A DNA stretch of 48,673 nt from an uncultured Actinomycetes bacterium (GCA_937876415.1 CALEHE010000340.1:1-48673); one strand, 5' to 3'; positions 1-9,393 are shown, numbered from the stretch's first letter. Notes: generated by a model not told the origin, from the sequence alone. Program-made: numbers and translations.

Positions 1-938
1 GCTTTGATGCCAGCATCAATGGGCGCACCGACGGCGGCGACAGGGTCAGCGATTTGGTCGGGACGACTTGCGCCAATAATTGGCGACGTGATCGTTGGGT
101 TGGCGAGTACCCACTGCACGGCCAAAGTCGCCATAGAAACTCCGGCTTCTTCGGCGATCGGACGTAACTGATCAACCGTGTCAAACATGCGGTCATGCCA
201 GTACCTGTCTTGATAACGACCGGCGGCAAAACCAAGGGTGAAGCGTCCACCTTCGGTCGGTGCGCCACGCATGTGCTTGCCACTTAAGAATCCACCAGCA
301 AGAGGGTTGTAAGGAATGACCGCAATGTTTTCCTCTGCGCAGAACGGAAAAAGTTCGCGTTCATTTTCGCGGAACAACATGTTGTATCGCGGTTGAACAC
401 ACTCAAAGCCGCTGACGCCCAACACTTCGGCACGGCCAACCGACCGAGCGAGTTGGTACGACAAGAAGTTTGAGCAACCGACGTAACGAACCTTGCCTGA
501 TTTCACGAGATCGTCCATCGCAGTCAAAGTTTCATCGACGCGAGTTTCAGCATCCCAGGAATGAACTTGGTAGAGATCGATGTAATCGCTACCAAGGCGC
601 TTGAGTGATATATCTACTGAGCGCATGATGTTGTGACGGGAGTTGCCAGACTCCCAAGCCTTTCGGCCAGTCGGGAAGAAGCATTTTGTCGCAACGATGA
701 ATTCTTCGCGACGACCTTTCAACCACTTGCCAACGATTTCTTCAGTGCGGCCAAAGAGATCTGGGGGAGCGCCAAGCGGATACATGTCGGCGGTATCAAT
801 GAAGTCAATGCCAGCCTCGGCCGCTGCGTCCATAATCGCAAACGATGTGTCTTCGTCACATTGATAGCCAAAGGTCATGGTGCCGAGGCAAAGGCGTGAA
901 ACTTTGAGGCCAGTGCGACCAAAACGAACATGATGCAT
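1..938 (-). CDS. Aldo/keto reductase, 3' end cut by the window
   Basis: This encodes an NAD(P)H-dependent aldo/keto reductase of the soluble TIM-barrel superfamily. 312 codons are visible from the ATG at 938, and the reading frame runs open off the left edge, so only a short C-terminal tail should be missing. The N-terminus MHHVRFGRTGLKVSRLCLGT is typical. The catalytic tetrad is visible: Asp48 and Tyr53 in DTADMY, Lys in VATKCF, and His in LYQVHSWD. The cofactor-phosphate region near the C-terminus reads PIIGASRPDQI. A -10-like box lies six bases before the ATG, so the transcript may be leaderless. The gene is divergent from the EamA permease. The natural substrate cannot be inferred. Confidence 0.93.
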   Translation of the reverse strand, partial: MHHVRFGRTGLKVSRLCLGTMTFGYQCDEDTSFAIMDAAAEAGIDFIDTADMYPLGAPPDLFGRTEEIVGKWLKGRREEFIVATKCFFPTGRKAWESGNSRHNIMRSVDISLKRLGSDYIDLYQVHSWDAETRVDETLTAMDDLVKSGKVRYVGCSNFLSYQLARSVGRAEVLGVSGFECVQPRYNMLFRENERELFPFCAEENIAVIPYNPLAGGFLSGKHMRGAPTEGGRFTLGFAAGRYQDRYWHDRMFDTVDQLRPIAEEAGVSMATLAVQWVLANPTITSPIIGASRPDQIADPVAAVGAPIDAGIK

Positions 939-944
939 GCTTGT

Positions 945-950
945 ACCTTA
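945..950 (-). promoter_or_regulatory. -10 box for the aldo/keto reductase, leaderless type
   Basis: Read on the minus strand, TAAGGT is followed by exactly six bases (ACAAGC) and then the ATG at 938. This places the predicted first transcribed base on the start codon. No clear -35 box is seen. Confidence 0.45.
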
Positions 951-1030
951 GGTGACTCAGGCCAGTTGGGGTGAAACAAAAGGTCACCACATGGCTCATC
1001 TTGAGCAGGGTTGCGTGCTATCCATCTCAT

Positions 1031-1882
1031 GTGGAGATTTTGCTTGCCGCCGCTGCAGCACTTGTTTATGGAGTCGGCGACTATTGCGGTGGCCGAGCAT
1101 CCCGAAAGATTGACAGTTTGGTCGTGACTTGTGCTGGTCAAGTATTTAGCTTGATGCTGTTGGGTATTTTTCTAGTAGTTCTTGGAGATCCGACGCCGGG
1201 ACTTCATGACTGGCTGTGGGGTGCTGCTGGCGGCATTGGCGGGTTTGTTGGTCTGACGCTTTTCTATTACGCGTTAGCAAATGGATCGATGACAGTTGTT
1301 GCTCCACTTGCTGCGGTCGTGAGTGCATCTCTTCCCGTAGGCGCTGGTTTGTTCCTCGGTGATCGTCCATCATTCATCGCCTATGTCGGAATTGTGATTG
1401 CGATTGTAGGTATCGCTTTAGTGACAGGCGCATTAGGAACCGCACATGCACCAACCAAGATGAAGATCGTTGGAGTCGCAGTGATGGCTGGTTGCGGATT
1501 TGGTTGGATGTTTGTGTGTCTTGATCGCACGTCCTCAGATTCGGGCATGTGGCCGTTACTTGCTGCTCGAATCGCATCAATCTCGATTGCGGCAAGCATT
1601 ATTTTCGTTCGACAACTCTCTCGTGACCGTTCCGACCGACCAGCAATTCGTGTCACCGCAATTGCTCTATGGGCTGGACTCTTTGACATGGGCGCCAATA
1701 TTCTTTTCGTTTTCGCTAATCGACAAGGTCTGCTGTCGTTGGTCGCGGTGATCACTGCTCTGTACCCAGTCAGCACCATCATTTTGGCTTTACGACTCGA
1801 TCATGAAAAGGTGAATCGGTCGCAGTATGTGGGAATGGTCTGCGCCGGCTTGGCTCTGGCTTTTGTGAGCCTCGGACGCTAG
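1031..1882 (+). CDS. EamA/DMT-family permease
   Basis: This is an inner-membrane transporter of the drug/metabolite (EamA) superfamily with about ten hydrophobic segments arranged as two repeated halves. I chose the GTG at 1031, giving about 283 residues and the N-terminus MEILLAAAAALVYGVGDYCGG, which enters the first membrane helix directly. The frame is open back to 971, but that extension adds a poorly hydrophobic 20-residue stretch and would fill the divergent promoter gap. The GDYCGGRAS segment after helix one and the second-half motif ALYPVSTIILA are typical of the family. The substrate is unknown. The gene stands alone, between the aldo/keto reductase and icd. Confidence 0.88.
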   Translation: MEILLAAAAALVYGVGDYCGGRASRKIDSLVVTCAGQVFSLMLLGIFLVVLGDPTPGLHDWLWGAAGGIGGFVGLTLFYYALANGSMTVVAPLAAVVSASLPVGAGLFLGDRPSFIAYVGIVIAIVGIALVTGALGTAHAPTKMKIVGVAVMAGCGFGWMFVCLDRTSSDSGMWPLLAARIASISIAASIIFVRQLSRDRSDRPAIRVTAIALWAGLFDMGANILFVFANRQGLLSLVAVITALYPVSTIILALRLDHEKVNRSQYVGMVCAGLALAFVSLGR

Positions 1883-1943
1883 TCCCCGCCGTTGAATTGA
1901 TTGGTGACTAGTTGCCTTGCCGGTGCCGGTGGGGGCTAAGGTT

Positions 1944-1963
1944 GACAAGTACAATACAAGTGT
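1944..1963 (+). promoter_or_regulatory. icd promoter containing the acn/gntR-type 20-base box
   Basis: The 20 bases at 1944-1963 match those at 16337-16356 (the acn/gntR start region) at 19 of 20 positions. The box contains the -10-like TACAAT (1950-1955) and the inverted half sites GTA-CAA-TAC (1949-1957). The predicted start near 1962 leaves a leader of about 47 bases. The ribosome site GGAGG is at 1998-2002, seven bases before the ATG. No good -35 is present. I infer that this is an operator for the GntR regulator encoded at 16355. Confidence 0.6.
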
Positions 1964-2008
1964 CAAAACCTGTGGTCGCCGAGCGATCACCGCACCCGGA
2001 GGCGCCCC

Positions 2009-3226
2009 ATGGCCAAAATCAAGGTTGATAATCCAGTCGTTGAACTCGATGGCGACGAAATGACTCGCATCATTTGGCAGTTCATTAAGGACCGCCTCAT
2101 CCTCCCATATCTCGACATCAAACTTGAGTACTACGACCTCGGTATGGAGTATCGCGATGCCACTGATGACCAAGTCACCATTGATTCAGCGAATGCAATT
2201 TTGAAGCACGGTGTTGGTGTGAAGTGCGCAACCATTACCCCTGACGAGGCTCGCGTTGAAGAATTCGGTTTGAAGAAAATGTGGAAGTCGCCTAATGGCA
2301 CCATCCGCAACATTCTTGGCGGCGTGGTTTTCCGCGAACCCATTATCTGCAGCAACATTCCGCGACTTGTTCCGGGTTGGACGAAGCCCATCGTGATCGG
2401 ACGTCACGCTCACGGCGACCAGTACAAAGCAACTGACTTCAAGGTGCCCGGTGCTGGCACCGTCACGATGACCTTCACTCCTGAAGATGGCAGCAAGCCC
2501 ATGGAATTCCAGGTTGCCAACTACGGTCCCGATGGTGGCGTTGCCATGGGTATGTACAACTACAACGAGAGCATTCGTGACTTCGCTCGTGCGTCGATGC
2601 GTTATGGCCTGAGCCGTAACTACCCGGTATACCTCAGCACCAAGAACACGATTCTCAAGGCTTACGACGGACAGTTCAAAGACTTGTTCCAAGAAGTTTT
2701 CGACAATGAGTTCAAGGCTGATTTCGATAAGGCTGGTCTGACTTACGAACACCGTTTGATTGACGACATGGTTGCATGCGCTATGAAGTGGGAAGGCGGC
2801 TACGTGTGGGCCTGCAAGAACTACGACGGCGATGTACAAAGTGACACTGTTGCTCAGGGTTATGGCTCACTTGGTTTGATGACATCAGTTTTGATGACAC
2901 CAGACGGAAAGACAGTTGAAGCCGAAGCTGCCCACGGAACTGTGACGCGTCACTACCGTGAACACCAAAAGGGCAACAAGACATCGACTAACCCCGTTGC
3001 GTCGGTGTACGCCTGGACTGGTGGCCTCAAGCACCGTGGCAAGCTTGATAACAACCCCAAGCTCATCGAGTTCGCGGAGAACCTCGAAAAGGTCTGTGTT
3101 GAGAGTATCGAAGCTGGCGAAATGACCAAGGACTTGTCAATCTTGATTTCGAAGGATCAGCCATGGTTGACAACCGAAGATTACTTGGCAGCGCTTGATC
3201 GTCGCCTTCAGCAAAAGATGGCCTGA
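2009..3226 (+). CDS. icd: NADP-dependent isocitrate dehydrogenase, dimeric eukaryote-like type
   Basis: This cytosolic TCA-cycle enzyme oxidatively decarboxylates isocitrate to 2-oxoglutarate and makes NADPH. The 405 residues match the short homodimeric (type II, eukaryote-like) family rather than the E. coli-type enzyme. Seen motifs are [12 protein letters not shown] at the N-terminus, [13 protein letters not shown] (substrate loop), [13 protein letters not shown], and the C-terminal [16 protein letters not shown] that binds the NADP adenine and phosphate. The ATG at 2009 is preceded by a good GGAGG site. The quinone oxidoreductase follows within 15 bases and is probably cotranscribed. The promoter shares a 20-base element with acn/gntR. 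Its product feeds the glutamate synthase at 23.6-29.6 kb. Confidence 0.97.
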   Translation: MAKIKVDNPVVELDGDEMTRIIWQFIKDRLILPYLDIKLEYYDLGMEYRDATDDQVTIDSANAILKHGVGVKCATITPDEARVEEFGLKKMWKSPNGTIRNILGGVVFREPIICSNIPRLVPGWTKPIVIGRHAHGDQYKATDFKVPGAGTVTMTFTPEDGSKPMEFQVANYGPDGGVAMGMYNYNESIRDFARASMRYGLSRNYPVYLSTKNTILKAYDGQFKDLFQEVFDNEFKADFDKAGLTYEHRLIDDMVACAMKWEGGYVWACKNYDGDVQSDTVAQGYGSLGLMTSVLMTPDGKTVEAEAAHGTVTRHYREHQKGNKTSTNPVASVYAWTGGLKHRGKLDNNPKLIEFAENLEKVCVESIEAGEMTKDLSILISKDQPWLTTEDYLAALDRRLQQKMA

Positions 3227-3240
3227 GTCAGATCTTGCTC

Positions 3241-4233
3241 ATGCGAGCTGTTGTATTGCGGTCGCACGGCGGACCGGAGGTCCTTACATTTGAGGATGCT
3301 CCGGTTCCTATGCCCGGACCAGATGAAGTGCAAGTTCAGATTCGGGCGACTGCGCTCAATCGTGCCGACATTTTGCAACGCATGGGCGGATATCCCGATC
3401 CGCGCGGCGCAGGCTTCTTAGAGATCCCCGGCCTTGAGTACTCAGGAGTCGTGAGCGCTGTCGGTGAACGCGTGAAGATGTGGAAGATCGGCGAACGCGT
3501 GATGGCGATTGAATCGGGAGGCGCGTACGCCGAGTACATCTGCACCCACGAACGCCAACTGCTTGCAGTTCCAAGCAGTATTTCACTTGCTGACGCGGCT
3601 GCGATTCCTGAAGTATTTCTGACTGCGTGGGATGCCTTAGTTCTGCAAGGTGGACTCACATCGGGTCGTTGGGCTTTAGTTCATGCTGGAGCCTCTGGAG
3701 TGGGCACGGCAGCAATTCAAATTGCCAAGGCCATTGGAGCGCGCATTGCTGTGACTTGTTCGGCCGGTAAAGCAAAAGCCTGTCGTGATCTTGGTGCCGA
3801 TCTCGTTGTCGAGCGTTCGCCACACGATTGGTTGAGCGAACTGCAAACTGCAGTTCCGCAGGGTTTCGACGTTGTGCTTGACGTCATCGGTGGTGACGAA
3901 GTTGATCGCAACCTGAAAACTGTTGCCAACAAAGGAACCATCGTTCAAGTTGGCTTAATGGGCGGAGGCTCAACGCAAGTCAACGTCGGCTTGTTGTTGA
4001 TGAAACGAGCACATTGGATCGGCACCACACTTCGGGCACGACCGCTTGAAGAGAAGGCCGCTGTGACACGCAAGTTCGCAACAGAGATGTTGCCACTGTT
4101 TGATTCAGGTCAACTGAAACCGATTATCGATAGCCGTTATCCGTTTGAACAAATCGCCGATGCGCATATCGCAATGGGTGAAAATGCCAACACTGGCAAA
4201 ATATTGATTGATATCTCTTCCGCCGGTGACTGA
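3241..4233 (+). CDS. NADPH:quinone oxidoreductase, PIG3-like MDR family
   Basis: This is a zinc-free medium-chain dehydrogenase/reductase of the TP53I3/PIG3 type (330 residues), predicted to reduce quinones with NADPH. Family signatures are LNRADILQRMGGYP, IPGLEYSGVV, PEVFLTAWDAL, the Rossmann glycine motif HAGASGVGTAAIQIAK, and IGTTLRARPLEEKA near the C-terminus. The ATG at 3241 gives the standard N-terminus MRAVVLRSHGGPEVL. A TTG two codons upstream is also open but less likely. The gene begins 14 bases after icd. Its end overlaps the start of the next gene, so the three probably form one transcript. Confidence 0.92.
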   Translation: MRAVVLRSHGGPEVLTFEDAPVPMPGPDEVQVQIRATALNRADILQRMGGYPDPRGAGFLEIPGLEYSGVVSAVGERVKMWKIGERVMAIESGGAYAEYICTHERQLLAVPSSISLADAAAIPEVFLTAWDALVLQGGLTSGRWALVHAGASGVGTAAIQIAKAIGARIAVTCSAGKAKACRDLGADLVVERSPHDWLSELQTAVPQGFDVVLDVIGGDEVDRNLKTVANKGTIVQVGLMGGGSTQVNVGLLLMKRAHWIGTTLRARPLEEKAAVTRKFATEMLPLFDSGQLKPIIDSRYPFEQIADAHIAMGENANTGKILIDISSAGD

Positions 4234-6241
4234 AGAAACTCAACAACAAGTATCACTCGCACATCATCGCGGGTTGGACGGACTTCGAGGTGTTGCCGTC
4301 ATCTTGGTGATCATTTTCCATTCAGGCCTTAGCTGGTTGCCTGGTGGCTTTTTGGGAGTGTCCGTCTTCTTTACGCTCTCGGGCTTCTTGATCACTTCGT
4401 TGTTGATCAATGAGTGTGAAAACACTGGACGAATTGATCTCAAATCTTTTTGGGGACGCCGACTGCGTCGATTGGCGCCGGCTTCGCTGGTTGTCATTGC
4501 GGGCGTCATCGGATTAGCCAGTCGGCTCAGTACAAGTATTGAAGCGAGTCGCATTAAGGGTGACGCAATTTCAGCGACTCTGTATTTCAGTAATTGGCAG
4601 TTCATTTATTCGGGTCATTCGTACGGCGAACTTTTCGCCGCACCGAGTCCGTTGCAACATCTTTGGTCATTGTCAATTGAAGAGCAGTTGTACGTCATCG
4701 TTCCCGTTGTGATTGCTGGATTGTTTGCTTTGGGATTGCGGCGACGGGCTACTGGCTATGTGTTTCTGGTTGCCGTTGCCGCTTCAACGATCGCGACGAT
4801 GTTTACGAATAGTCACGAACTGATTTACTACGGGACGCATACTCGAGCCGCTGAACTTTTGCTTGGCGCAGCGTTGGCTTGTTTGTTTGGACAACGAATT
4901 GAGAAATTGGCGGTTAATCAGGCCAAGTCATTGTCAACTTTGTACATCGTGCCAATAGTGGGCGTTGTTGTCCTGTCGCGCTTTTCTTCGGTTGATTCGC
5001 CATGGGTGTATTCCGGAGCTTTGACAGCCTTTGCAGGCTTGTCGGTGATTTGTCTGATCGCAGCGATACAAGCAGGGCCAGTGAGATCGTTTTTGTCGTG
5101 GTCTCCGCTGGTGCGAGTGGGCGAGGTGAGTTACGGCCTGTATCTCATTCATTGGCCAGTGATCGTATGGTTGAATTCAGAACGAGTTGATCTACAACCC
5201 ACGGCTTTGTTCGGAGTGCAAGTCATTGTCATGGTGATTTTGACTGTGGCAAGCTATTGGCTCATCGAACAACCAATTCGCCGGCGCAAAGTATTGCTAT
5301 CGGTGCGATGGGCGGCAAGCACTTTTGTTGCGGCAGTCGTGGGCGTATTGTTTTTGGCGAGTGCAATTCTGGCGTCAGCATCGACGCAAGTTGATACGGC
5401 GTCAGAGGTACTAGCTACCGTTGCTCCAACGACATCGGTCGTTGATCCATCAAACGTAAACTCAACGACAATTGCGAGCAGTTCGGTAAAGCCAGCCCGC
5501 GTTGATCGTACGGGACCGCTTTCGGTTCTGGTGATTGGCGACTCAACGGCAGAAAACATCGCCACTGCATTAGCCCAAGCATCAGACGGAAGTCTTGGGG
5601 TGATTTCGGGGGGAGTTCTTGGGTGCCCCTTGCTCAAAGTCGCTCAGGTTCGTGATCGCAAAGACTCGCAGCAAGATGTCTCGTATTGCCCAAACAACGA
5701 GCAAATTGTACGCGAGCATGTTTCAGAAGTTGATGCCGTCGTTGTCATTGCTGGTGTTGCGAATCAATGGGCTTTTCAATATGCGGGATCGGACGTTTGG
5801 GTTGAACCCGCTTCAGATCAATACAAAGCCGACCTCAATGGATTCTTAGAAAATATTGAAGCGATTGTCGCTCCGCGAGGTCTACCAGTTCTGGTTTTTG
5901 AAACCCCGCCCGTTCGCGATAACCCGAAAATTCTCGGAGACGACATTGCCGCACTTGTGCGGTGGGCTGATGTGATTCAACAATGGGATGCAGACTGGCA
6001 TTCAGTAAAGACGATTCCATATGCCGATGCGTTGAGCGACCCTAACTCTGATGAAGGAAAAGCTGAGCGACCAGACGGCGTTCATCTTGCGGAGGACTTC
6101 GGCAAAGAACTTGCGCGTGTCATTTTGATTCCGCGATTGCGCGACAAATACTTTGATGCTTTAGATGAGATGAATCAAACACAATGTCGATCAGTGGTTG
6201 AAATGACCCTTGATTTAGATCTGTGTCGAGTGAGTCAGTAG
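4226..6241 (+). CDS. Acyltransferase-3 membrane protein with C-terminal SGNH domain
   Basis: This is an OafA/YrhL-type O-acyltransferase: an N-terminal acyltransferase-3 domain of about ten membrane helices (residues ~15-360), a Ser/Thr-rich linker (~390-430) and an extracytoplasmic SGNH-hydrolase-like domain (~435-660). Seen motifs are the family start HHRGLDGLRGVAVILVIIFH, the RRLRRLAPA loop, QHLWSLSIEEQ, the SGNH nucleophile block VLVIGDSTAENI and the C-terminal catalytic PDGVHL. Such proteins O-acetylate cell-envelope polysaccharides or lipids. The GTG at 4226 overlaps the preceding stop by eight bases. A TTG at 4208 is an alternative. A paralogue with the same layout lies at 17127. Confidence 0.9.
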   Translation: MTEETQQQVSLAHHRGLDGLRGVAVILVIIFHSGLSWLPGGFLGVSVFFTLSGFLITSLLINECENTGRIDLKSFWGRRLRRLAPASLVVIAGVIGLASRLSTSIEASRIKGDAISATLYFSNWQFIYSGHSYGELFAAPSPLQHLWSLSIEEQLYVIVPVVIAGLFALGLRRRATGYVFLVAVAASTIATMFTNSHELIYYGTHTRAAELLLGAALACLFGQRIEKLAVNQAKSLSTLYIVPIVGVVVLSRFSSVDSPWVYSGALTAFAGLSVICLIAAIQAGPVRSFLSWSPLVRVGEVSYGLYLIHWPVIVWLNSERVDLQPTALFGVQVIVMVILTVASYWLIEQPIRRRKVLLSVRWAASTFVAAVVGVLFLASAILASASTQVDTASEVLATVAPTTSVVDPSNVNSTTIASSSVKPARVDRTGPLSVLVIGDSTAENIATALAQASDGSLGVISGGVLGCPLLKVAQVRDRKDSQQDVSYCPNNEQIVREHVSEVDAVVVIAGVANQWAFQYAGSDVWVEPASDQYKADLNGFLENIEAIVAPRGLPVLVFETPPVRDNPKILGDDIAALVRWADVIQQWDADWHSVKTIPYADALSDPNSDEGKAERPDGVHLAEDFGKELARVILIPRLRDKYFDALDEMNQTQCRSVVEMTLDLDLCRVSQ

Positions 6242-6251
6242 CAGCAAAGGT

Positions 6252-7862
6252 TTAGGCGACTTCAACTTTGCGGGTGTGCCAGCCCGTGGCTCCGTCGGGG
6301 GCCACGCTCGTCACTACGTCGGTTTGGGTGTATCCACTCTTGTCAGTTGCACGAACCTGAATGGTGTGCTTGCCACTTGTTGCCATCCAGTCATAAGTCC
6401 AGAGTCGCCACGCATCATCGGTGAGGTCATCTGATAATTCGGTGGTGTTCCACTCGCCGTCGTCAATGCGTACCTCTACTTTTTCGATCCCGGTATGTTG
6501 CGCCCAGGCGACCCCAGCGATCTTGTTGAGGCCTGCTTGTAGTTCTTGCTTCTTGCGGGGCACGTCAATGCGTGACTGGGTCTTAATGGGAGCATCGCGA
6601 GCCCAACCCAGAGGGATCCAATAGCCCATCGCGTCGGACCACTTATTGATGGCAATCTCTTTGAGCCATTTCGTCGCCGACACATAGCCATAAATTCCTG
6701 GCACAATCAGGCGGGCCGGAAATCCATGTTCGAGGGGGAGTGGTTCGCCATTCATGCCGATTGCCAACATTGCGTCTCGTCCGTCAAGGGCGACACCGAT
6801 CGGGAACCCACTGGTCCAACCATCAATACTGCGACTGAATAACTGTTCGGCATCGCTGTGAACACCTGCTTGATCTAGTAGATCTTTGAGAAGCACTCCT
6901 TGCCACACTGCATTACCGATGTACGGCCCACCAATTTCGTTGGAGACACAGCAAATGGTGATCGTGCGTTCAATCTGTGGCATGTCCAGGATGTCTTGAT
7001 ACGACAACACAATTTCGCTGTCAACCATGCCATGAATGCGGAGCTGCCAGGAATCAAGATTGACATTTGGAAAAGATAACGCAGTGTCGATGCGGTAGAA
7101 GTCGTCGTTAGGTGTGATGTATGAAAGTTCGCCCGAGACCGATGCATTGTCGTAGTTATTTGAGGATTCAACGGTGCCGGGTAGCGAGTCGGGAATTTGT
7201 GCTTCGATACGGTCAATGCGTTGTTGTTCTCCATTGTGAGCCAAGGCTCCTAGAACAACTGCGCCCACACTTGCTGTAGAAGCCGAGCGAATAAAGCGTC
7301 GACGATCCCAGCCAAGCGGTACTTGTGATTCGCGGGGGAAATGTTTGAGTAGCCACTGATTGTTGATCTGTCGTAACAAGATCAGGGCGATGGTGATGCC
7401 AACGATTGAGCCAACACACGGAGCGGCGATGGATACCCAAGTAGATCCGCTACGTTCGGACGCACTGAGCGCACCAAGAAAACTGAAGATGACGATTGCT
7501 GATATCAATGGACTTGGAGACTTGTTACTCAATGATCCGCTTACCAGTGAGACAAGTATGAGAACGATGACAATCCCGATTCGGAGGGCGGTCTTGTCAT
7601 TGGTTCCGAACCAGTCGATAGCTAATTCTTTGAGCCAACGGGGAGTTCGGTCAATAAATGAACTGCCGACAGCATCAATTGGTGATGCAACGCTTCCGAG
7701 TGCTGCGACCATCATTCCGGTGGTGACGGCGAGAGCGCCAGAAATCATTCCAACAAGACTGGAGATCTTTCGGCTTGGCGTGAGATGTAAGGTAGTGACG
7801 ACCTGGGGCGCGCTTGGGTCAATTTCGCGATCTGTTGAATCGGGAGAAATGCTGTCGCTCAT
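6252..7862 (-). CDS. Membrane-anchored sulfite-oxidase-family molybdopterin oxidoreductase
   Basis: This 536-residue protein has an N-terminal region with about four or five membrane helices (~20-180), then a twin-arginine-like segment DRRRFIRSAS followed by a hydrophobic stretch (~195-220). A sulfite-oxidase-fold molybdopterin domain follows, with a dimerisation domain at the C-terminus. Cys305 in TICCVSNEIGG is the expected molybdenum ligand, and the pterin-binding segments GMNGEPLPLEHGFPARLIVPG and GYVSATKWLKEI are clear. The catalytic domain is probably periplasmic or extracellular, and the substrate is unknown. I chose the ATG at 7862 because a -10 box lies exactly six bases upstream. 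The frame is open to 7886. No redox partner is adjacent. Confidence 0.9.
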   Translation of the reverse strand: MSDSISPDSTDREIDPSAPQVVTTLHLTPSRKISSLVGMISGALAVTTGMMVAALGSVASPIDAVGSSFIDRTPRWLKELAIDWFGTNDKTALRIGIVIVLILVSLVSGSLSNKSPSPLISAIVIFSFLGALSASERSGSTWVSIAAPCVGSIVGITIALILLRQINNQWLLKHFPRESQVPLGWDRRRFIRSASTASVGAVVLGALAHNGEQQRIDRIEAQIPDSLPGTVESSNNYDNASVSGELSYITPNDDFYRIDTALSFPNVNLDSWQLRIHGMVDSEIVLSYQDILDMPQIERTITICCVSNEIGGPYIGNAVWQGVLLKDLLDQAGVHSDAEQLFSRSIDGWTSGFPIGVALDGRDAMLAIGMNGEPLPLEHGFPARLIVPGIYGYVSATKWLKEIAINKWSDAMGYWIPLGWARDAPIKTQSRIDVPRKKQELQAGLNKIAGVAWAQHTGIEKVEVRIDDGEWNTTELSDDLTDDAWRLWTYDWMATSGKHTIQVRATDKSGYTQTDVVTSVAPDGATGWHTRKVEVA

Positions 7863-7868
7863 ACCGTC

Positions 7869-7902
7869 ACAGTATGTAACCACCAAGTCCGAATATGTCG
7901 GA
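7869..7902 (-). promoter_or_regulatory. Promoter and inverted repeat of the molybdopterin oxidoreductase
   Basis: On the minus strand, TACTGT (7869-7874) is followed by six bases and the ATG at 7862, which fits leaderless transcription. An inverted repeat, TCCGA-N5-TCGGA (7888-7902), sits where the -35 region would be. I read it as a possible operator, but the binding protein is unknown. Confidence 0.45.
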
Positions 7903-7937
7903 TCGAGGCGGTCTTATTGTTGCAACTGATGTTTCAT

Positions 7938-9206
7938 TCAGCGGGCGGTGATTGGAGAATAATCGCGGGCTTCGACGCCCGTGTACCACTGGCGGGGGCG
8001 GCTGATCTTTTGGTCCTTGTCGCCCAGAAGTTCTTGCCAGTGAGCCAACCAGCCGACGGTACGCGGAATAGCAAACAAGACGGTGAACATCGAAACCGGG
8101 AAACCCATGGCCTGGTAGATCAGGCCTGAGTAGAAGTCGACATTTGGATACAACTTGCGATCGGCAAAATATGGATCACTGAGCGCGGTTTCCTCAAGTT
8201 TGAGAGCAATGTCAAGAAGCGGGTTCTTGCCGGTGACTTCAAAGACGTCGTAGGCGGTCTTTTTGATGATGGTCGCTCGCGGGTCGTAGTTCTTATAGAC
8301 GCGGTGACCAAATCCCATCAAGCGACTGCCCTTGCCGCTCTTGACCTCGTCGATGAAGGCAGGAACATTTTCGATGGATCCGATGTCTTCAAGCATGCGG
8401 ACCACTGCCTCGTTGGCTCCACCATGAAGCGGACCATACAGGGCCGACGCAGCGGCGGCAGCGGAGGTGTACGGATCAGCGTGGCTTGAACCAACCACGC
8501 GCATTGCTGTGGTGCCACAGTTCTGCTCATGGTCGGCGTGCAGAATGAACAGCACGTCCATGGCTCGCTCGAGGCGCGGATCGATGTGGTAATCGCCGAC
8601 CTTCCACATCATGTTGAGGAAGTTGCCAGAGAATGACAGATCGTTATCGGGGTAGACGAAGGGGAGACCAGCCGAGAATCGGTAGGCCATGGCTGCAAGT
8701 GTCGGGGTCTTGGCGACCATCCGCATGATCTGCTTGTCACGGCTGGATTTGTCTTCAATTTCTTTGGCGTCGTTGTAGAAGGTGCCAAGCGCGGCTAACG
8801 AACTCACAAACATTCCCATGGGGTGGGCGTCGTAATGGAAGCCATCAACGAAACGCTTACGCATATTTTCGTGAATGTACGTGTGGTGAGTCACTTCGCC
8901 CGTCCACTTGGCGAGTTCTTCCGAGGTGGGAAGTTCGCCATTCAAAAGAAGATACGCAACTTCGAGATAGGTGCTCTTTTCGGCGAGCTGCTCGATGGGG
9001 TAGCCGCGGTAGCGCAGGATTCCATTTTCCCCATCAAGAAAGGTGATGGCACTTTTACAGGCAGCAGTCTGCATGTAGGCCGGATCGTAGATGTACAGCG
9101 ATGGATCTAATTCGCGTACTGCTGAAGCGGGGAAAACCCCGTCGGTGATCGGGACAGTGATTTGCTTGCCCGTGCGGTCGTCAATAATCGTGATGGTCTC
9201 GGACAC
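7938..9206 (-). CDS. gltA: Citrate synthase, type II
   Basis: This cytosolic enzyme condenses acetyl-CoA with oxaloacetate to give citrate, the first TCA-cycle step. The 422-residue length and motifs fit the hexameric-type bacterial citrate synthases. Catalytic His lies in LHADHEQN, the second His in GPLHGGANEAV and FGHRVYK, and the catalytic Asp in YPNVDFYSG. The C-terminus SRPRQWYTGVEARDY is typical. The start is the GTG at 9206, preceded on its strand by AGGGGA at ribosome-site distance. The gene lies downstream of the carboxyltransferase gene on the same strand, but 187 bases separate them, so it probably has its own promoter. Confidence 0.97.
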   Translation of the reverse strand: MSETITIIDDRTGKQITVPITDGVFPASAVRELDPSLYIYDPAYMQTAACKSAITFLDGENGILRYRGYPIEQLAEKSTYLEVAYLLLNGELPTSEELAKWTGEVTHHTYIHENMRKRFVDGFHYDAHPMGMFVSSLAALGTFYNDAKEIEDKSSRDKQIMRMVAKTPTLAAMAYRFSAGLPFVYPDNDLSFSGNFLNMMWKVGDYHIDPRLERAMDVLFILHADHEQNCGTTAMRVVGSSHADPYTSAAAAASALYGPLHGGANEAVVRMLEDIGSIENVPAFIDEVKSGKGSRLMGFGHRVYKNYDPRATIIKKTAYDVFEVTGKNPLLDIALKLEETALSDPYFADRKLYPNVDFYSGLIYQAMGFPVSMFTVLFAIPRTVGWLAHWQELLGDKDQKISRPRQWYTGVEARDYSPITAR

Positions 9207-9330
9207 CGAGATCGTCCCCTTGTATGTAGGACCCGTTGTTCGGGTCGGTCGTCGTTTGGAGGCTTGCTCCTCCGTTAAGCAGGATAATCAGTCGTGGGGG
9301 TAAACCCCGTACTCACAGCGCCAACTCCGG

Positions 9331-9368
9331 GAATATTCGCACAGGGAGGATTTGCTGCGTGAATATTC
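9331..9368. repeat. Two copies of the palindrome GAATATTC, 30 bases apart
   Basis: The 8-base palindrome GAATATTC occurs at 9331-9338 and 9361-9368, so the centres are exactly 30 bases apart, close to three helical turns. The extended forms are GGGAATATTCG and GTGAATATTCG. They lie between the carboxyltransferase stop and the gltA start. A paired binding site upstream of gltA is possible. No binding protein is suggested by the sequence. Confidence 0.4.
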
Positions 9369-9393
9369 GTATCGCCGAGAGATCGGAGGTGCT

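Noticed and set aside
7360-7929. 189-codon plus-strand open frame
   Set aside because: It is antisense to the membrane domain of the molybdopterin oxidoreductase, whose family motifs establish the true frame.
9207-9235. A copy of the icd/acn box before gltA
   Set aside because: The minus strand has TACATACAAG, which resembles part of the box, but the left half site GTA is missing and the spacing differs.
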